DNA of 64,000 bases from Streptomyces sp. CCM_MD2014 (GTDB lineage Bacteria > Actinomycetota > Actinomycetes > Streptomycetales > Streptomycetaceae), in contig NZ_CP009754.1 of NCBI RefSeq assembly GCF_000772045.1, positions 4,092,001 to 4,156,000 of the forward strand. The letters are read 5' to 3'. Below, piece after piece: positions 27,938-39,474 of this stretch (positions within the stretch are counted from its first letter, which is position 1; the number at the start of each line of letters is the position of its first letter). Under the pieces are notes generated by a model. The model saw only the letters and a program-made list of their open reading frames with translations, was not told the DNA's origin and made no database searches. A program made the translations under genes and the position numbers.

Positions 27938-28926
27938 CGCACGGGACGCACGGGCACCACGGCGACGAATTGTGTGAGACAGGACTCGCTCTTTACTCCC
28001 GTGCTCTGCGTGACGGTCATGTGAGCAATGGCGAGGTGTCGACCGCGCCGTGCCTCGTCCACCTCGGGTACCTGCACCCCGCCATCGACGACTTGGACCG
28101 GCTCGAGCCGGTCGCACCGGCAGTGATGTTGCAGAGGCTGCTGCGCTCCTCGGAGGACCGCATCGCCGAGGAGCGGCGCCGCGGACAACGCATGGCGGAC
28201 CTCTTCGAACCGCTCATGCGCCCGGGCGCACACCATGCCGTCACCGAGGACACTCCGGCGCTCAGAATTCTCAGCGGCAAGGAGCGGACGGGTCAGGCCA
28301 TCGAGGAAGCCATGGCCGAGGGCAGAGAAGAGCTCCTCGCGATCCAGCCGCACGACGCGCACGTGTCCAAGCGCCCCGACATTCTCGAAGGGGCCATGAA
28401 GCGGGACCAGGACTTCCTCGACCGCGGTGCCCGGATAAAGGCGTTGTACCAGCACACGATCCGCCACGCCCCCTACACGCGCGCCCGCTACGAGCGCCTG
28501 ACCGGCGACGTGGAGGCCCGCACCCTCGACGAGGTCACCGAACGCCTCATCGTCATCGACCGCACCGTCGCCTTCATCCCCGCCAGCGCCGACCGCTCAC
28601 TCGCCCTCGAAGTCCGCCACCCCGCCCTCATCGCCTACTTCGTCAACGTCTTCGACCGCCTCTGGCACCTCGCCACCCCCATGCACCCCCAAGCCGTCCA
28701 GCAACCCACCCTCAACGGCATCACCCCCCGCCAACGCGCCATAGCCGCCCTCCTCGTCGAAGGCCACACCGACTCCGCCATCGCCGACCGCCTCGGCATG
28801 AACGTCCGCACCGCCCGCGTCCACATCGCCAAACTCGCCGCCACCCTCGGCAGCGAAAGCCGGGCACAACTCGGATATCTCATCGGGCAGTCGGGAGTGC
28901 TCCAGTTCGACAACGCCGACCAATGA
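27934..28926 (+). CDS. LuxR-type HTH regulator, tandem paralog B
   Basis: A 330-aa paralog of the neighbour at 26933-27937, with the same layout: N-terminal LCETGLALYSRALRDGHV, the middle domain with EELLAIQPHDAH and GARIKALYQHTIRH, and the HTH LLVEGHTDSAIADRLGMNVRTARVHIAKL. Its ATG overlaps the stop of copy A and its stop overlaps the start of copy C (ATGA both times). A GGGGGAGAGGAAG stretch precedes the start. The last 40% of the gene, from 28497 to 28865, is almost identical in DNA to copy C, while the first 60% is clearly diverged. Confidence 0.85.
   Translation: MTHGTHGHHGDELCETGLALYSRALRDGHVSNGEVSTAPCLVHLGYLHPAIDDLDRLEPVAPAVMLQRLLRSSEDRIAEERRRGQRMADLFEPLMRPGAHHAVTEDTPALRILSGKERTGQAIEEAMAEGREELLAIQPHDAHVSKRPDILEGAMKRDQDFLDRGARIKALYQHTIRHAPYTRARYERLTGDVEARTLDEVTERLIVIDRTVAFIPASADRSLALEVRHPALIAYFVNVFDRLWHLATPMHPQAVQQPTLNGITPRQRAIAALLVEGHTDSAIADRLGMNVRTARVHIAKLAATLGSESRAQLGYLIGQSGVLQFDNADQ
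28497..28865 (+). repeat. 369-bp segment duplicated with one mismatch (second copy at 29483-29851)
   Basis: The stretch beginning CCTGACCGGCGACGTGGAGG in copy B recurs 986 bp later in copy C. I see a single difference (CTC in B, CGC in C, in the DRLWHL/DRRWHL codon). The identity covers the end of the middle domain and the whole HTH. The flanks on both sides are diverged, so this is better explained by recent gene conversion than by duplication of the whole gene. Confidence 0.9.
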
Positions 28927-29903
28927 CCACGTCCCATCCGGACCACGGGCCCGACGAGCTCTGCGTCGCAGGACAGCGGATGTATCAACGTGCTCTCCAT
29001 GAGGGCCAGGTGGCTCTACGGGACGTCGACGCGGCGCCGTGTCTCATCGGCATGGGCCTCTTGGCCCCGGCCGCCGGCGACCCGGACCGCATGGAGCCGG
29101 TCGCCCCTTTCATCGCCCTGCGGCGACTGCTCTGGGCATCCGAGGATCGCATCGCCGACGAGCGGCGACGTGGGCAGCGCATAGCCGATGCCTTGGAGCC
29201 CCTCATGCGTGCCGGAGTGCGCGCGGCAGGCACCAGCACTCCCATGCTCAGGATCCTCAGCAGCAAGGAGCAGACGAGCCGGGCCATCACCGACGCACTG
29301 GCCGAAGCGAGGGCGGAAACACTCACCATCCAGCCGTACCGCCCCCACCTCACCAGGCAGCCCGAGGTCCACGCAGCCGCCTTGGCACGAGACCAGGCCT
29401 TTCTCGACCGCGGTGCCCGCATCCGCGCTCTGTACCAACACACCGTCCGGCACATCGGCTACACGCGAGACCGCTACGAGCACCTGACCGGCGACGTGGA
29501 GGCCCGCACCCTCGACGAGGTCACCGAACGCCTCATCGTCATCGACCGCACCGTCGCCTTCATCCCCGCCAGCGCCGACCGCTCACTCGCCCTCGAAGTC
29601 CGCCACCCCGCCCTCATCGCCTACTTCGTCAACGTCTTCGACCGCCGCTGGCACCTCGCCACCCCCATGCACCCCCAAGCCGTCCAGCAACCCACCCTCA
29701 ACGGCATCACCCCCCGCCAACGCGCCATAGCCGCCCTCCTCGTCGAAGGCCACACCGACTCCGCCATCGCCGACCGCCTCGGCATGAACGTCCGCACCGC
29801 CCGCGTCCACATCGCCAAACTCGCCGCCACCCTCGGCAGCGAAAGCCGGGCTCAGCTCGGGTTTCTCATCGGGCAGTCGGGGATTCTCGACCGGGAAGGA
29901 TGA
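28923..29903 (+). CDS. LuxR-type HTH regulator, tandem paralog C
   Basis: A 326-aa third copy. Its N-terminus LCVAGQRMYQRALHEGQV and middle part (ETLTIQPYRPHLTRQPE; GARIRALYQHTVRH) differ from copy B, whereas everything after about residue 187 is the same except DRRWHL for DRLWHL and the last few residues. It overlaps the stop of B by ATGA, and its 3' end overlaps the convergent fourth paralog by 38 bp. Different sensing halves with a shared DNA-binding half suggest that B and C answer to different signals at the same operators. Confidence 0.85.
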   Translation: MTTSHPDHGPDELCVAGQRMYQRALHEGQVALRDVDAAPCLIGMGLLAPAAGDPDRMEPVAPFIALRRLLWASEDRIADERRRGQRIADALEPLMRAGVRAAGTSTPMLRILSSKEQTSRAITDALAEARAETLTIQPYRPHLTRQPEVHAAALARDQAFLDRGARIRALYQHTVRHIGYTRDRYEHLTGDVEARTLDEVTERLIVIDRTVAFIPASADRSLALEVRHPALIAYFVNVFDRRWHLATPMHPQAVQQPTLNGITPRQRAIAALLVEGHTDSAIADRLGMNVRTARVHIAKLAATLGSESRAQLGFLIGQSGILDREG

Positions 29904-30903
29904 CGGGGGCGGGAGACGTCCGCGGGGAGCCGTCCAGGCCGGCCTGGGCTATGCGGACGCCCAACTGCGTGCGGCTGGCCGCGCCCAGGGTTTCCGAGAG
30001 GCGGGCGATGTGCGCGCGGGCCGTACGGACGCTGATGCCGAGGCGTTCCGCGATCACCGCGTCCTGGTGGCCCTCCGCGAGGAGCGCCGCGATGGACTGC
30101 TCGCGGTGGGAGATGCCCTCGATGCCGGTGTCGGGGAGGGGAGCCGTCAGGGGGATCGCGAGGCGCCACAGGCGTTCGAAGACCGTGATCAGGTAGGCGA
30201 TCAGGGCCGGGTGGCGCAGCTCCAGGGCCATCGTGCGGTCGGTGTTGGCGGGGATGAAGGCCACGGTGCGGTCGAAGAGGATGAGGCGGTCGATGACCTC
30301 GTCCAGGGTGCGGGCCTCCACCGCGTCACCCATGAGTTCGAGGTAGTTGAGCAGCCCTTGCCCGTGCCGGGCCACGTGCGTGTACAGGTCCCGCATCCGC
30401 ACCCCGCGCCCGCGCAGCGCCAGCGCCCGGTGCAGCCCCTCCGACAGTTCGTGCTCGCGCCGGATGCCGCCGGGCTGGACGGTGAGCACCTCCGTCGTGC
30501 AGGCGGCCGTCGCCTCGTCCATCGCGGCCTGGATGCGGGACAGGCCGTCGAGGACGCGGATCGCGGTCGACTCGGGGGCGGCCGGGGGCTGGAGCAGGCG
30601 GCCCAGCCCGGCGTACCACTCGAAGGCCTCCACCGCCGAGCCCATCCGCCGCTGACTCGCGCTGACCTCCTCCTGGACGCCGCGCAGCAGCCGTGTCATG
30701 ACCTCCTGCGGGGAGGTCGGCACCAGCCAGTCCATGTCGTCGGGGTCGGGGTGCAGCAGGGCCAGTTCGAGCAGGCACGGGACCGGCTCGGCGTCACGGC
30801 GCGGCACCCTCCCGCGCCGTACGGCCCGGGAGTACACGCGGTCCCCGGCCGCGCAGAGCCGGTCGGCCCCGTGCGGGTGCTCCTGAGCCCCGTGCCCGGT
30901 CAT
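29866..30903 (-). CDS. LuxR-type HTH regulator, convergent fourth paralog D
   Basis: A 345-aa relative of copies A-C on the opposite strand. It has N-terminal LCAAGDRVYSRAVRRGRV and LALLHPDPDDMDWL (closest to copy A), the middle domain with EVLTVQPGGIRREHEL, GVRMRDLYTHVARHG and RTVAFIPANTDRTMALELRHPALIAYL, and the HTH LLAEGHQDAVIAERLGISVRTARAHIARL. The ATG at 30903 (MTGHGAQEHPH) fits the family; the frame extends upstream to 31020 without support. The 3' end overlaps copy C by 38 bp, so strong transcription of one could reduce the other. Confidence 0.85.
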   Translation of the reverse strand: MTGHGAQEHPHGADRLCAAGDRVYSRAVRRGRVPRRDAEPVPCLLELALLHPDPDDMDWLVPTSPQEVMTRLLRGVQEEVSASQRRMGSAVEAFEWYAGLGRLLQPPAAPESTAIRVLDGLSRIQAAMDEATAACTTEVLTVQPGGIRREHELSEGLHRALALRGRGVRMRDLYTHVARHGQGLLNYLELMGDAVEARTLDEVIDRLILFDRTVAFIPANTDRTMALELRHPALIAYLITVFERLWRLAIPLTAPLPDTGIEGISHREQSIAALLAEGHQDAVIAERLGISVRTARAHIARLSETLGAASRTQLGVRIAQAGLDGSPRTSPAPVILPGRESPTAR

Positions 30904-31053
30904 CGCCCATTCCACCCCCGGTTCCGGCCCTTCCGCAGCGCAACTATGCGCGGCCGGGACCGGCTCCGCAACACGGCTCCGCACGGAGCGGGGGTCGGTA
31001 CGCCCCTGTTTCCGCCGCAATGCCCGAGCCGCGGGCGCGGGAGGGAACGCGGC

Positions 31054-32172
31054 CTACTTCAGCCCCGCCTCCGCGCACGCGTCCTCGTACTTGGCGGTGC
31101 AGATGTCGGAGACCTTGTAGAAGCCGTCCGCGATGACCGTGTCCTCGATGTTGTCCTCGGTGAGGGCGACGACGGGGACGAGCTGGGCGGGGATGCCCTT
31201 GTGGGTGGGGCTGTCGACCTTGTCGCGGGCGAGCGCCTCGAACTGGATGTCGCGGCCCTGGACCCGGGCCACGGCCATCTCCGCGGCGTTCTCCGCCTCC
31301 TGCGGGTAGGACTTGTACACGCTCATGTACTGCTCGCCGGTGACGATCCGCTGCACCGCCGAGAGTTCCGCGTCCTGGCCGGTGATCGGGGGCAGGTCCG
31401 TGACGCCCGCGTCCTCGAGGGCCTTGATGATGCCGCCGGCCATGCCGTCGTTGGCCGAGTAGACACCCGCGATGTTCTTCTTGCCGATCTTCTCGATCGC
31501 CTCGGTCATGTTGGCCTCGGCGTTCTCCGGCTTCCAGTCCTTGGTGTCGAAGGACTGGGCGATCGTCACCTTGCCGTTCAGCTCGGCCAGCGCGCCCGCC
31601 TTGAACTGCTTGGCGTTCGGGTCGGTGGGCGAGCCGTTCATCATGACGATCTTGTCGGAGCCGGACGGGTCGCCGCCCAGCGCCTCGATCAGCGAACGGC
31701 CCTGGACCTCGCCGACCAGTTCGTTGTCGAAGGAGATGTACGCGTCGATCGGGCCCTCGGCCAGCCGGTCGTAGGCGATCACGGGGATGCCGGCGTCCTT
31801 GGCCTTCTGCACGCTGTCGGCGATGGCGTGGGCGTCGACCGCGTCCAGCACGATCACGTCGACCTTGTCGTTGATCATCTGCTGCATCTGGTCGGCCTGC
31901 TTGGTGGCGCTGGCCTCGGCGTTGGCGTACTTGACGTTGCCCTCGTCGCGCGTGAGGTCGCCGACCTTCGCCTTGAAGAAGGGGTAGTCGAACTGCTCGT
32001 AGCGCGTGTTCTCCTTCTCCGGCAGCAGCAGGCCGACGGTGATGTCGTTGCCCCTGGTCGGGCTCGCGTCGTCACTGCTCTCCGAAGCGCCCAGCACACC
32101 GCAGGAGGCCAGCGAGAGGGTCATCAGGGACGCGGCCACGGATATGGCGATACGACGGGGACGGCTACTCAC
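31054..32172 (-). CDS. XylF-like sugar-binding lipoprotein
   Basis: A 372-aa periplasmic-binding-protein homologue starting at a GTG with GGAAGG before it. The signal sequence ends in a lipobox (LSLASCG), so it should be lipid-anchored outside the membrane. The body (ITVGLLLPEKENTRYEQFDYPFF; DVIVLDAVDAHAIADSVQKA; GIPVIAYDRL; SANDGMAGGIIKAL; ITGQDAE) matches the D-xylose-binding family of ABC importers. No permease or ATPase gene is adjacent, so it either works with a transporter elsewhere or serves as a sensor. It lies just beyond the terminator of the dnaK operon and reads the same way. Confidence 0.9.
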   Translation of the reverse strand: MSSRPRRIAISVAASLMTLSLASCGVLGASESSDDASPTRGNDITVGLLLPEKENTRYEQFDYPFFKAKVGDLTRDEGNVKYANAEASATKQADQMQQMINDKVDVIVLDAVDAHAIADSVQKAKDAGIPVIAYDRLAEGPIDAYISFDNELVGEVQGRSLIEALGGDPSGSDKIVMMNGSPTDPNAKQFKAGALAELNGKVTIAQSFDTKDWKPENAEANMTEAIEKIGKKNIAGVYSANDGMAGGIIKALEDAGVTDLPPITGQDAELSAVQRIVTGEQYMSVYKSYPQEAENAAEMAVARVQGRDIQFEALARDKVDSPTHKGIPAQLVPVVALTEDNIEDTVIADGFYKVSDICTAKYEDACAEAGLK

Positions 32173-32360
32173 TGCGCTTTGCCTTCCGACACACGGGTGT
32201 GGTGGACGCACCGGATGGGCCCGGGCGGACCGGGTGGACCGAGTGGACCGAGTGACTCCGGTGCCCACTGGGGGCTCGGCGACCCCGGTGAGGGAAGCCA
32301 ACGCTGTCTTCACCAAATCGTCAAGAAGTACTAGACCAATGAGACAGCACCGTTGTGAAC

Positions 32361-32394
32361 CAGCCCCGGAGGACGGGTCGGTCCTCCGGGGCTG
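32361..32394 (-). terminator. Terminator of the dnaK operon
   Basis: CAGCCCCGGAGGAC and GTCCTCCGGGGCTG form a perfect 14-bp stem with a GGGTCG loop, about 40 bp past the hspR stop codon. It should end the dnaK-grpE-dnaJ-hspR transcript before the lipoprotein gene. Confidence 0.85.
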
Positions 32395-32432
32395 TCGATG
32401 CCGTATTCCCTTGTGCCGCCTGTGCGGTCCGG

Positions 32433-32888
32433 TCAGTCCGAGGACTGGCCGTGGCGCTTGGGGCGCCAGACCACCAACGCGCTGGTCTGCTGTACCTCTT
32501 GGTAGGGGACCAGGTCACGGCGGTACGACGCGTGCACCGCGGCCTCGCGCTGGCGCATCGCCGTGGCCGCGCCGTCGAGCGCGGCGGCCAGCTCGGCCGC
32601 CCTCGCCTGGAGGGCGGCGACCTGGTTCTCCAGCTCGATGATGCGCTTGATTCCGGCCAGGTTGATGCCCTCGTCCTGTGACAACTGCTGCACCTGTCGG
32701 AGCAGTTCGATGTCGCGGGCCGAGTACCGCCGGCCGCGGCCGGCGGTGCGGTCCGGGGAGACCAGGCCGAGGCGGTCGTACTGCCGCAGCGTCTGCGGGT
32801 GCAGTCCGGAGAGCTGGGCCGCCACCGAGATGACGTAGACCGGGGTGTCCTCGGTCAGTTCGTACGGGTTGCGTCGACGACCGTCCAT
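32433..32888 (-). CDS. hspR: HspR heat-shock repressor (MerR family)
   Basis: A 151-aa autoregulatory repressor of the dnaK operon and clpB. The N-terminus has the MerR HTH (VYVISVAAQLSGLHPQTLRQYDRLGL, then RGRRYSARDIELLRQVQQL), followed by a coiled dimer helix and a short basic C-terminus. In the known system HspR binds HAIR inverted repeats with DnaK as co-repressor; matching sites are seen at 26039, 36671 and 36723. It starts four bases after the dnaJ stop and is the last gene of the operon. Confidence 0.97.
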   Translation of the reverse strand: MDGRRRNPYELTEDTPVYVISVAAQLSGLHPQTLRQYDRLGLVSPDRTAGRGRRYSARDIELLRQVQQLSQDEGINLAGIKRIIELENQVAALQARAAELAAALDGAATAMRQREAAVHASYRRDLVPYQEVQQTSALVVWRPKRHGQSSD

Positions 32889-32892
32889 TCCG

Positions 32893-34083
32893 TCAAGCTC
32901 CCTTCGCGGCCTGGAACAACTCCGCCCGCGGATCCTCGTCCGCGGTCGCCTCGCGATACGCCTCCAGCGCCTCACGAGCCTTCCCCGTCAGGTCCTTCGG
33001 AACACTCACCTCCACGGTGACCAGAAGGTCGCCGCGCGTGCCGTCCTTGCGGACCGCGCCCTTGCCCCGGGCCCGCATCGTACGGCCGCCCGGTGTGCCC
33101 GCCGGCAGCTTCAGCGTGACGGGCGGACCGCCCAGGGTCGGCACCCTGACCTCGCCGCCGAGGGCCGCCTCGGCGTAGGTGACCGGGACGGTGACGGTGA
33201 GGTTGTCGCCCCGGCGGCCGAAGACGGGGTGTTCCTTGACGTGCACGACCACGTAGAGGTCGCCCGCCGGACCGCCCCGCTCGCCCGGCGTGCCCTTGCC
33301 GCGCAGCCGGATGCGCTGCCCGTCCGACACCCCGGCGGGGATGCGGACCTGCATCGTCCGCGAGGACTTGGCGCGTCCGGAGCCCTTGCAGACGTCGCAG
33401 GGGTCCTCGGCGATCAGGCCGCGGCCCTTGCAGTCGGGGCACGGGTCGGTGAGCGAGAAGCCGCCGCCCGAACCCCGGGCGACCTGGCCGGTGCCGACGC
33501 AGGTCGGGCACACGCGGGGCGTGCCGTTCTTGTCGCCGGTGCCCGAACAGGCCTTGCAGGGAGCCTGCGAGGACATCCTGAGCGGCACGGTGGCGCCCTC
33601 GATGGCCTCGGTGAAGCTGAGGGTGACCTCGGACTCGATGTCCTGGCCGCGCCGCGGCTGGGTGCGCGTGCCGGCGCCCGGTGAGCCGCCGGTGCGGTTG
33701 AACAGGCCGCCGAAGACGTCCCCGAGGCCGCCGCCGAAGCCGCCGGCGCCCTGGCCTCCGCCCTGGGCGCCGCCTCCGAAGAGGTCGCCCAGGTCGAAGT
33801 TGAAGGTGCCGCCGCCCGCGCCCGGCCCCGGCCTGAAGCCGCCGTTGCCGAAGAGGCTGCGGGCCTCGTCGTACTCCTTGCGCTTCTTGGGGTCACCGAG
33901 GACGTCGTTGGCTTCGGAGATCTCCTTGAAGCGCTCCTCCGCCTTGACGTTCCCCTTGTTGGCGTCCGGGTGGTTCTCGCGGGCGAGCTTCCGGTACGCC
34001 TTCTTGATCTCGGCCTCGGTGGCGTCCTTGGGGACGCCGAGAACCTTGTAGTAGTCCTTCTCGATGAAGTCCTTCGTGCTCAT
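32893..34083 (-). CDS. dnaJ: DnaJ co-chaperone
   Basis: A 396-aa type I DnaJ. J domain (about 8-75) with the HPD motif in ENHPDANKG, a Gly/Phe-rich linker with GGGAQGGGQGAGG, four CxxCxGxG zinc modules (CKACSGTG, CPTCVGTG, CPDCKGRG, CDVCKGSG) and a substrate-binding C-terminal region. It stimulates the DnaK ATPase and delivers substrates. It is third in the operon, 42 bp after grpE and four bases before hspR. Confidence 0.97.
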   Translation of the reverse strand: MSTKDFIEKDYYKVLGVPKDATEAEIKKAYRKLARENHPDANKGNVKAEERFKEISEANDVLGDPKKRKEYDEARSLFGNGGFRPGPGAGGGTFNFDLGDLFGGGAQGGGQGAGGFGGGLGDVFGGLFNRTGGSPGAGTRTQPRRGQDIESEVTLSFTEAIEGATVPLRMSSQAPCKACSGTGDKNGTPRVCPTCVGTGQVARGSGGGFSLTDPCPDCKGRGLIAEDPCDVCKGSGRAKSSRTMQVRIPAGVSDGQRIRLRGKGTPGERGGPAGDLYVVVHVKEHPVFGRRGDNLTVTVPVTYAEAALGGEVRVPTLGGPPVTLKLPAGTPGGRTMRARGKGAVRKDGTRGDLLVTVEVSVPKDLTGKAREALEAYREATADEDPRAELFQAAKGA

Positions 34084-34125
34084 CCCCGACGTCCCTCCTC
34101 TCGCGCCCTACGTGTCACTCCGGAC

Positions 34126-36691
<2,566 letters not shown>

Positions 36692-36722
36692 TGTGCATGA
36701 CGCCCGGCACCGGGTCAACAGA

Positions 36723-36743
36723 GGTGAGCCGGGCAGACTCAAC
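36723..36743. promoter_or_regulatory. HAIR-like element 2 at the dnaK promoter
   Basis: GGTGAGC-CGGGCAG-ACTCAAC, with the same 7-7-7 spacing and a recognisable ACTCAA half. The centre-to-centre distance to the first site is 52 bp, about five helical turns, so two HspR dimers could bind the same face of the DNA. Confidence 0.7.
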
Positions 36744-37060
36744 TCTTATCCGTTCCTTACGCGCAACGGCGCGCTGACCTGCACTTTCTCGGCAGCCGAG
36801 GTACGACGAACCGGAAAAATCGTCACCCGGAGGGACGCGCCGACCGGCACCCCGGTTGCCCCACCGGACACCCGGGGCACACCGGGGTCAGGGTCGCCTC
36901 AGCGACGCAGATCACCGCACGTCCGACTACAGTGCGGCAGAGGATGGGGGTAGTCTCGAACGGACTGAATAAGTTACCGCTTAGTAATACCGAGTCATCC
37001 GAGCACCACCGAGTAAACACCGCCCCCCTCGTACACCTCGCAGGCCCGAGGAGCCCCCAA
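36744..37060. promoter_or_regulatory. Divergent region between dnaK and the Fe-S oxidoreductase
   Basis: About 317 bp without a gene. It holds the outer part of the dnaK promoter on one side and the promoter and leader of the Fe-S protein on the other. An AT-richer stretch near 36955-36995 (GACTGAATAAGTTACCGCTTAGTAATACCG) is the likeliest promoter zone for the rightward gene. Confidence 0.5.
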
Positions 37061-39343
37061 ATGCAACTCGCCGCGATCATCGTGTCGCTGGTCCTGATCG
37101 TGGTCGGCGTCGCACTGTTCGGCCGCGCCGTCCTGCAGATCGTCAACTACATGCGGCTGGGCCAGCCGGTGCCGGCCGGAACACGGACCAACGACCCCGT
37201 GGACCGCACCGTCACCGTGGTCAGGGAGTTCCTCGGCCACACCCGGATGAACCGCTGGGGCATCGTCGGTGTGGCGCACTGGTTCGTCGCGGTGGGCTTC
37301 TTCTCCCTGCTGCTGACGATCGTCAACGCCGTCGGCCAGCTCTTCCAGGCCGACTGGATCCTGCCGGTCATCGGCGACTGGGCCCCGTACAACGTCTTCG
37401 TCGAGTTCATCGGCACCATGACGGTGATCGGCATCCTGGTCCTGATCGTGATCCGGCAGCTCAGCCACCCGCGCAAGCCGGGCCGCAAGTCCCGCTTCGG
37501 GGGCTCCAACTTCGGCCAGGCCTACTTCGTCGAGGCCGTCATCCTCATCGTCGGCGTCTGCATCTTCATGCTGCACGCGCTCGAGGGCGCCCTCCACCAC
37601 GTCGACGGCTACGAGGCGTCGTTCTTCATCTCGTACCCGGTCGTCTCCGCGCTCCAGGACGTGGACCTCGGCACGCTCCAGAACCTCGTCTACTTCTTCG
37701 CCGGCCTGAAGATCGCGACCTCCTTCATCTGGATGATCACGGTCGCCCTGAAGACCGACATGGGCGTCGCCTGGCACCGCTTCCTGGCCTTCCCGAACAT
37801 CTGGTTCAAGCGCGACGCGAAGGGCGGCACCGCCCTGGGCGCGCTGCTCCCGATGACCTCGGGCGGCAAGCCGATCGACTTCACCGACCCCGGCGACGAC
37901 GACGTCTTCGGCGTCTCCCAGGTCGAGCAGTTCTCCTGGAAGGGCCTGCTGGACTTCTCCACCTGCACCGAGTGCGGCCGCTGCCAGTCGCAGTGCCCCG
38001 CCTGGAACACCGGCAAGCCGCTCTCCCCCAAGCTCCTGATCATGTCCCTGCGCGACCACGCGCACGCCAAGGCCCCCTACCTGCTGGCCGGCGGCGGCAA
38101 GACGATGGAGGGCGAGGAGAAGGCGTCCGAGGAGCAGCTCAAGGACGTCCCCGCGGCCGCGCTCGCGGAGGCCGAGCGCCCGCTGATCGGCACCCTCGAG
38201 GAGCAGGGCGTCATCGACCCGGACGTCCTGTGGTCCTGCACCACCTGCGGCGCCTGCGTCGAGCAGTGCCCCGTCGACATCGAGCACGTCGACCACATCG
38301 TCGACATGCGCCGCTACCAGGTCATGATCGAGTCCGCGTTCCCGTCCGAGGCGGGCACGATGCTCAAGAACCTGGAGAAGAAGGGCAACCCCTGGGGCCT
38401 GGCCAAGAAGCAGCGCCTGGAGTGGCTCAAGGAGCTGGACTTCGAGGTCCCGGTCGTCGGCAAGGACATCGAGGACCTCACCGAGGTCGAGTACCTCTAC
38501 TGGGTCGGCTGCGCCGGCGCCCTGGAGGACCGCGCCAAGAAGACCACCAAGGCCTTCGCCGAGCTGCTCCACATCGCGGGCGTCAAGTTCGCGATCATGG
38601 GCGGCGACGAGAAGTGCACGGGTGACTCCGCCCGCCGCCTGGGCAACGAGCCCCTGTTCCAGGAGCTCGGCATGGAGAACGTCATGACCCTCAACGCCGC
38701 GTTCGGCGAGGAGATGGACGACGACGGCAAGGTCACCGAGGAGTCCCGCAAGCCGAAGTCGGCGAAGAAGATCGTCGCCACCTGCCCGCACTGCCTCAAC
38801 ACCCTGGGCAACGAGTACCCGCAGCTCGGCGGCGACTACGAGGTCATCCACCACACCCAGTTGCTCCAGCACCTGGTCGACGAGGGCAAGCTGCTCCCGG
38901 TCACCCCGGTCGAGGGCATCATCACCTACCACGACCCCTGCTACCTGGGCCGCCACAACAAGATTTACACGCCGCCGCGCGAGATCATCGCCGCCGTCCC
39001 CGGCGTCCGCAACGAGGAGATGCACCGCCACAAGGAGCGCGGCTTCTGCTGCGGCGCCGGCGGCGCGCGGATGTGGATGGAGGAGCGGATCGGCAAGCGC
39101 ATCAACAACGAGCGCGTCGACGAGGCCCTGTCCGTCAACCCGGACATCGTCTCCACGGCCTGCCCGTTCTGCCTGGTGATGCTCACCGACTCGGTCAACG
39201 GCAAGAAGAACGACGGCAAGGCCAAGGAGTCCATCCAGGTCGTCGACGTCGCCCAGCTCCTGCTGGACTCCGTCAAGACCCCGGCCGACCCGACCGGCGA
39301 GCCGGAGCCGGAGAGCGAGCCGACGCCGGAGCCGGTGAAGTAA
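37061..39343 (+). CDS. Membrane Fe-S oxidoreductase (HdrD/GlpC-like with NarI-like membrane part)
   Basis: A 760-aa protein from the ATG at 37061 (MQLAAIIVSLVLIVVGVALF; GAGGAGC upstream). An N-terminal part with about six membrane helices (to about residue 250) resembles the respiratory gamma-subunit type. Two [4Fe-4S] motifs follow (CTECGRCQSQCP, CTTCGACVEQCP), then two CCG-type domains (VGCAGALEDRAKK...; CPHCLNTLGNEYP; YHDPCYLGRH; CCGAGGARMW). This is a predicted quinone-linked or heterodisulfide-reductase-like electron carrier of actinobacteria; donor and acceptor are unknown. The C-terminus is a Glu/Pro-rich tail. Confidence 0.9.
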   Translation: MQLAAIIVSLVLIVVGVALFGRAVLQIVNYMRLGQPVPAGTRTNDPVDRTVTVVREFLGHTRMNRWGIVGVAHWFVAVGFFSLLLTIVNAVGQLFQADWILPVIGDWAPYNVFVEFIGTMTVIGILVLIVIRQLSHPRKPGRKSRFGGSNFGQAYFVEAVILIVGVCIFMLHALEGALHHVDGYEASFFISYPVVSALQDVDLGTLQNLVYFFAGLKIATSFIWMITVALKTDMGVAWHRFLAFPNIWFKRDAKGGTALGALLPMTSGGKPIDFTDPGDDDVFGVSQVEQFSWKGLLDFSTCTECGRCQSQCPAWNTGKPLSPKLLIMSLRDHAHAKAPYLLAGGGKTMEGEEKASEEQLKDVPAAALAEAERPLIGTLEEQGVIDPDVLWSCTTCGACVEQCPVDIEHVDHIVDMRRYQVMIESAFPSEAGTMLKNLEKKGNPWGLAKKQRLEWLKELDFEVPVVGKDIEDLTEVEYLYWVGCAGALEDRAKKTTKAFAELLHIAGVKFAIMGGDEKCTGDSARRLGNEPLFQELGMENVMTLNAAFGEEMDDDGKVTEESRKPKSAKKIVATCPHCLNTLGNEYPQLGGDYEVIHHTQLLQHLVDEGKLLPVTPVEGIITYHDPCYLGRHNKIYTPPREIIAAVPGVRNEEMHRHKERGFCCGAGGARMWMEERIGKRINNERVDEALSVNPDIVSTACPFCLVMLTDSVNGKKNDGKAKESIQVVDVAQLLLDSVKTPADPTGEPEPESEPTPEPVK

Positions 39344-39360
39344 CCGCCGCCCCCGCTCGA

Positions 39361-39397
39361 CGACACCCCCGCGTCCCTTCCGGACCCGGGGGTGTCG
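39361..39397 (+). terminator. Terminator after the Fe-S oxidoreductase
   Basis: CGACACCCCCG and CGGGGGTGTCG form a perfect 11-bp stem with a 15-base loop, 17 bp past the stop codon. Confidence 0.8.
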
Positions 39398-39474
39398 CCG
39401 TATCTCGAACACGTGCATCATTACCCGGTCGTTGTCGGTAATGGCGGTACGGATCGATACGGACGAGGTGAACG

